This document shows positions 61,153 to 64,000 of a stretch of DNA of 64,000 nucleotides, one piece after another (positions within the stretch are counted from its first letter, which is position 1; each line of letters starts with the position of its first letter). A program made the position numbers and the translations under genes. The DNA lies in NCBI RefSeq assembly GCF_010645075.1, contig NZ_JAADZV010000011.1, positions 1 to 64,000 on the forward strand. The letters run 5' to 3'. The notes beneath the pieces were generated by a model. That model did not search any database, was not told the origin of the DNA, and saw nothing but the letters and a program-made list of their open reading frames with translations. This DNA comes from Flavobacterium limi (GTDB lineage Bacteria; Bacteroidota; Bacteroidia; Flavobacteriales; Flavobacteriaceae).

Positions 61153-62505
61153 TTACTTTTTTTGTTTTAATAATTCATTAGCTTTCAAAAAGTATTCCTC
61201 TTTTTTCTTAGCATCACCCAATCCATTATACGCCTCTCCCAACTGAATATTAAAATTTGCTTCCATCTTTTTATCATCCACAACATAATCAAGTCCCATT
61301 TCTAAAACGGTTTTTGCGTTCTTAAATTGCTTTAATTGATTACTTCCTAACCCTGCATAATAATAAAATTGCGGCTGACTTGGATAAACTTCAATCATGG
61401 TCATTGCCTTTTTTGTCATTGGTTCAAATTGTTTTGCTTGTGAATATGCTTCAAGCAAAAGCAAATTAGTTTCACGATCTGTATCTGAATTGGCGCTTAA
61501 ATGTTTTTCATAATATTTAATCGCATTCTCAAATTGGTTTTTACTGTGGTAAAATTTACCAATTTCTTTAGCTACATCTACATTCGGATCGTTGTCAAAA
61601 TAGCCAATTGCTATTTCTAGATCGGACGAATATTGCGGATTTTTATTCACATAAATCAAAAATTCATTCAGCGTTCTGTGCTTAATTTTGGAATCTATTT
61701 TTGGACTGGATAAAATAAAATTCATTGCTTTTATCGCTTTGTCTGCCTGATTTTGATCTAAATGTCCTTTAAACAAACTTAACTGGGCCCATTCTGATGT
61801 TGGAATTTCCTTTGCGAGTTGTTTTGAAACTTCCAAAGCTTTATCTGTTTCTGCTGTTTTTGAATATAACAAAATCAGGTTGACATAATTAGATTCTTCT
61901 TTTGGATTTTGTTTAATCTGACTTATCAAATTATCAATTTCGGTATTTTGAAATTTGCCCTGAGATAAAATCTGTTGCTTATATCTTTCGCGATCTTCCG
62001 ATTTTCCGTATTTATCATTCATTTCATTGATTGCCAAAAGTGCTTTTTCAAACTGATTGGTAATCATATATAATGAAATCAAATCGTCTTTATACTCTTC
62101 GTCAAACGGAATAATTTTTTGGATTGTTTCAATTGCCAGAGGGTAATTTTTGGTTTCAAAACTTACATCGTAAATGCCTAGCCAGTACCATTTGTTTTTT
62201 GGATCTATCTGAATCGCTTTTTCAAATGAATTCTGAGCATTTTGATAATCCTTTAACTTTAAATAGTTTTTTCCAAGTTCAAAATAAGCGACAGCATCAT
62301 TGGGTTTCAGCTTAATGCATTTTTCTAGTGATACAATTGCTTTATCATAATTTTCAATTCCTTTCTGTTTTAATGATTCATAAAAAGAGTCCTGATATTC
62401 ATCGGTAGCTACAGCAATATCTTCTGGTTCAGTTTGTGCCATAACCAAAACTGAATTGCCAAACAAAACCAGGAATAAAATTAATAACACCCTCTTTTTC
62501 ATCAT
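61153..62505 (-). CDS. TPR-repeat protein, exported
   Basis: 450 residues with a signal peptide (cut near VMAQ) and about eight TPR units (AVAYFELGKNYLKLKDYQNA is the clearest). It is probably a periplasmic scaffold. It lies 2 bases upstream of the DUF4292 gene, so they share a transcript. Either of two consecutive ATG codons could start it. Confidence 0.88.
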   Translation of the reverse strand: MMKKRVLLILFLVLFGNSVLVMAQTEPEDIAVATDEYQDSFYESLKQKGIENYDKAIVSLEKCIKLKPNDAVAYFELGKNYLKLKDYQNAQNSFEKAIQIDPKNKWYWLGIYDVSFETKNYPLAIETIQKIIPFDEEYKDDLISLYMITNQFEKALLAINEMNDKYGKSEDRERYKQQILSQGKFQNTEIDNLISQIKQNPKEESNYVNLILLYSKTAETDKALEVSKQLAKEIPTSEWAQLSLFKGHLDQNQADKAIKAMNFILSSPKIDSKIKHRTLNEFLIYVNKNPQYSSDLEIAIGYFDNDPNVDVAKEIGKFYHSKNQFENAIKYYEKHLSANSDTDRETNLLLLEAYSQAKQFEPMTKKAMTMIEVYPSQPQFYYYAGLGSNQLKQFKNAKTVLEMGLDYVVDDKKMEANFNIQLGEAYNGLGDAKKKEEYFLKANELLKQKK

Positions 62506-62535
62506 TTACATAATTTCATTTCAAATTATCATTTT

Positions 62536-63552
62536 TTATTCAAAAACAGAATAATCACCAATGCTGATACTTTTGAATTTTCCATCATAACTCACATGAT
62601 TTCCAATCATTGCATTATCTAAATCAGCATTTTTTATATGTGAACTGGTTTGCACCAAACTGTTTTTAATGGTACTGTTTTCAACACGTGTTCCTTTTCC
62701 TAAAGAAACATTTGGACCTACAGTTGTATTTTTCAACACTACATTTTCTCCAATATAACAAGGCGGAATAATGGTTGAATTTTCTAAAGTCACATTATAA
62801 TCCACTAAATGCTCTCCGTCATTATGTAAAAAACCTAACATTCTTGAATTGGTTTCCACCGTTACATCTTTATTTCCGCAGTCCATCCATTCGTCAACGC
62901 TTCCGGTTTTAAAAACTTTTCCGTTAGCCATCATGGCTTTAATACCATCGTTGATTTGATACTCACCTCCATTTTGAATATTATTATCCAAAACACCCTG
63001 AAGTTCTTTTTTCAAATCTCCCACTTCTTTAAAATAGTAAATTCCGATAACGGCTAAATCACTAACGAATTCTTTTGGTTTTTCAACCAATTCAATGATT
63101 TCATTATTCGCATTTAATTTTACTACACCAAATGCTTCCGGCTGATCAACCTGTTTTACCCAAATTACAGAATCTGCTGCCGGATCCAGTTCAAAATCGG
63201 CTCTGATTAAAGTATCTGCATAAGCAATTACGGCCGGTCCTGATAAAGAATCTTTGGCACACATAATTGCATGACCGGTTCCTAATGGTAAATCCTGACG
63301 ATAAATAGATGCTTTTGCCCCCAGACCTTTAGCTAAATCCTGTAAACTTGATACAACATCATCACCAAAAAAAGCTTCGTCACCTAAAATAAAGGCAACT
63401 TCTTCGATTGGTTCTTTTAATATTTTGGCAATATCCTCAACCAAACGATGTACGATTGATTTTCCTGCTACAGGAATTAATGGTTTTGGAACGGTTAAAG
63501 TATGAGGTCGCAGTCTCGATCCGCGACCTGCCATTGGGACGATTATTTTCAT
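62536..63552 (-). CDS. Sugar-1-phosphate nucleotidyltransferase
   Basis: 338 residues. The N-terminal nucleotidyltransferase motif is MAGRGSRLRPHTLTVPKPLIP, and LGTGHAIMCAK and GEYQIND follow. The C-terminal 80 residues are a left-handed beta-helix of hexapeptide repeats (NVVLKNTTVGPNVSLGKGTR). It makes NDP-sugars; the exact sugar cannot be told (glucose-, mannose- or GlcNAc-1-phosphate). It sits between the TPR gene and dut. Confidence 0.87.
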   Translation of the reverse strand: MKIIVPMAGRGSRLRPHTLTVPKPLIPVAGKSIVHRLVEDIAKILKEPIEEVAFILGDEAFFGDDVVSSLQDLAKGLGAKASIYRQDLPLGTGHAIMCAKDSLSGPAVIAYADTLIRADFELDPAADSVIWVKQVDQPEAFGVVKLNANNEIIELVEKPKEFVSDLAVIGIYYFKEVGDLKKELQGVLDNNIQNGGEYQINDGIKAMMANGKVFKTGSVDEWMDCGNKDVTVETNSRMLGFLHNDGEHLVDYNVTLENSTIIPPCYIGENVVLKNTTVGPNVSLGKGTRVENSTIKNSLVQTSSHIKNADLDNAMIGNHVSYDGKFKSISIGDYSVFE

Positions 63553-63626
63553 TTTTGTATTTATTTTTATAGAAGACAGGAAAATCTTCTTAGTTTGGTT
63601 TAAAATTTTAAAACAGATTACGCAAA

Positions 63627-64000
63627 TTATTTAACACCTGTACTTCCAAAACCACCAGCTCCTCTTGAAGTTTCAGAAATTTCCTCTACCTGGATCCACT
63701 CTGCTCTTTCGTGTTTTGCAATAATCAATTGTGCAATACGTTCTCCGTTTTCAATTACAAATTCTTCATTTGATAAATTTACTAAAATTACACCTATTTC
63801 TCCTCTGTAATCTGCATCGACAGTGCCTGGAGAATTTAAGACAGTTATGCCTTTTTTTGCAGCTAATCCGCTTCTTGGTCTAACCTGCGCTTCATACCCA
63901 ATTGGTAACTCAATAAAAAGACCCGTTTTTATGATGGTTCTTTCTAATGGTTTTAGTGTTATTGATTCGGTTAAACTGGCACGTAAATCCATTCCTGCCG
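63627..64000 (-). CDS. dut: dUTP diphosphatase (partial, 5' end outside the window)
   Basis: The visible 124 codons include AGMDLRA at the window edge, RPRSGLAAK, GTVDADYRGEIGV and the C-terminal RGAGGFGSTG that closes over the active site. Dut hydrolyses dUTP to dUMP. The ATG at 63992 is internal; the true start lies beyond 64,000, about 20 codons further. Confidence 0.95.
   Translation of the reverse strand, partial: AGMDLRASLTESITLKPLERTIIKTGLFIELPIGYEAQVRPRSGLAAKKGITVLNSPGTVDADYRGEIGVILVNLSNEEFVIENGERIAQLIIAKHERAEWIQVEEISETSRGAGGFGSTGVK

Noticed and set aside
1..64000. CRISPR arrays, rRNA and tRNA genes
   Set aside because: No regularly spaced repeats with unique spacers and no tRNA-like or rRNA-like stretches were seen on reading.

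Overview
The window looks like chromosomal DNA of a Flavobacterium (Bacteroidota, Flavobacteriaceae). It is AT-rich, has few Shine-Dalgarno sites, and carries several TAnnTTTG -7 promoter boxes. It holds a complete flexirubin-type pigment locus, and its tyrosine ammonia-lyase matches, as far as I can recall it, the well-studied enzyme of F. johnsoniae almost residue for residue. No rRNA, tRNA or CRISPR array was seen.

Positions 1-18,660 are an accessory region built around secreted RHS (YD-repeat) polymorphic toxins. It opens with what looks like the end of an IS21-type element. Next come two diverged tandem copies of a cassette (HExxH-metallopeptidase toxin tip, lipoprotein, hairpin terminator), a third remnant, and a small block with two divergent putative DNA-binding regulators. 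Two large RHS partner proteins follow, the first split by a frameshift, and then a full RHS protein with its own HExxH toxin tip and a lipoprotein. Downstream lie a frameshifted fourth HExxH tip, a CPBP membrane protease, a displaced RHS tip with a different toxin domain, and another lipoprotein. Nearly all predicted immunity proteins are lipoproteins or membrane proteins, which suggests toxins that act in the cell envelope.

Positions 18,700-21,240 hold an umuC-umuD error-prone polymerase operon with the polymerase gene first, and a small secreted protein.

Positions 21,258-54,598 are the flexirubin (aryl polyene plus dialkylresorcinol) cluster. TAL makes 4-coumarate and a PaaK-like ligase activates it. 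Acyl carrier proteins, several ketosynthases and ketosynthase-like partners, a FabG-type reductase and three hot-dog dehydratases extend it to the polyene. DarA and DarB build the dialkylresorcinol. A halogenase-like flavoenzyme and a CrtI-like oxidoreductase are tailoring candidates. A BtrH-like protein, two acyltransferase domains and a C45-type Ntn enzyme are candidates for ester formation. An ABC exporter, a LolA-like carrier, outer-membrane barrels, an MMPL-acyltransferase fusion and lipoproteins suggest transport to the outer membrane. Two AT-rich accessory genes, one a frameshifted SUKH protein, interrupt the cluster. It ends at a large hairpin.

Positions 54,700-64,000 are ordinary core genes: dusB, a MATE efflux pump, a FtsX-type permease, rbfA, an EnvC-like protein, a DUF4292 lipoprotein, a TPR protein, a sugar nucleotidyltransferase and the 3' part of dut.

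All four frameshifts found are one-base deletions in short homopolymer runs, and all lie in accessory genes. They may be real decay or sequencing errors.
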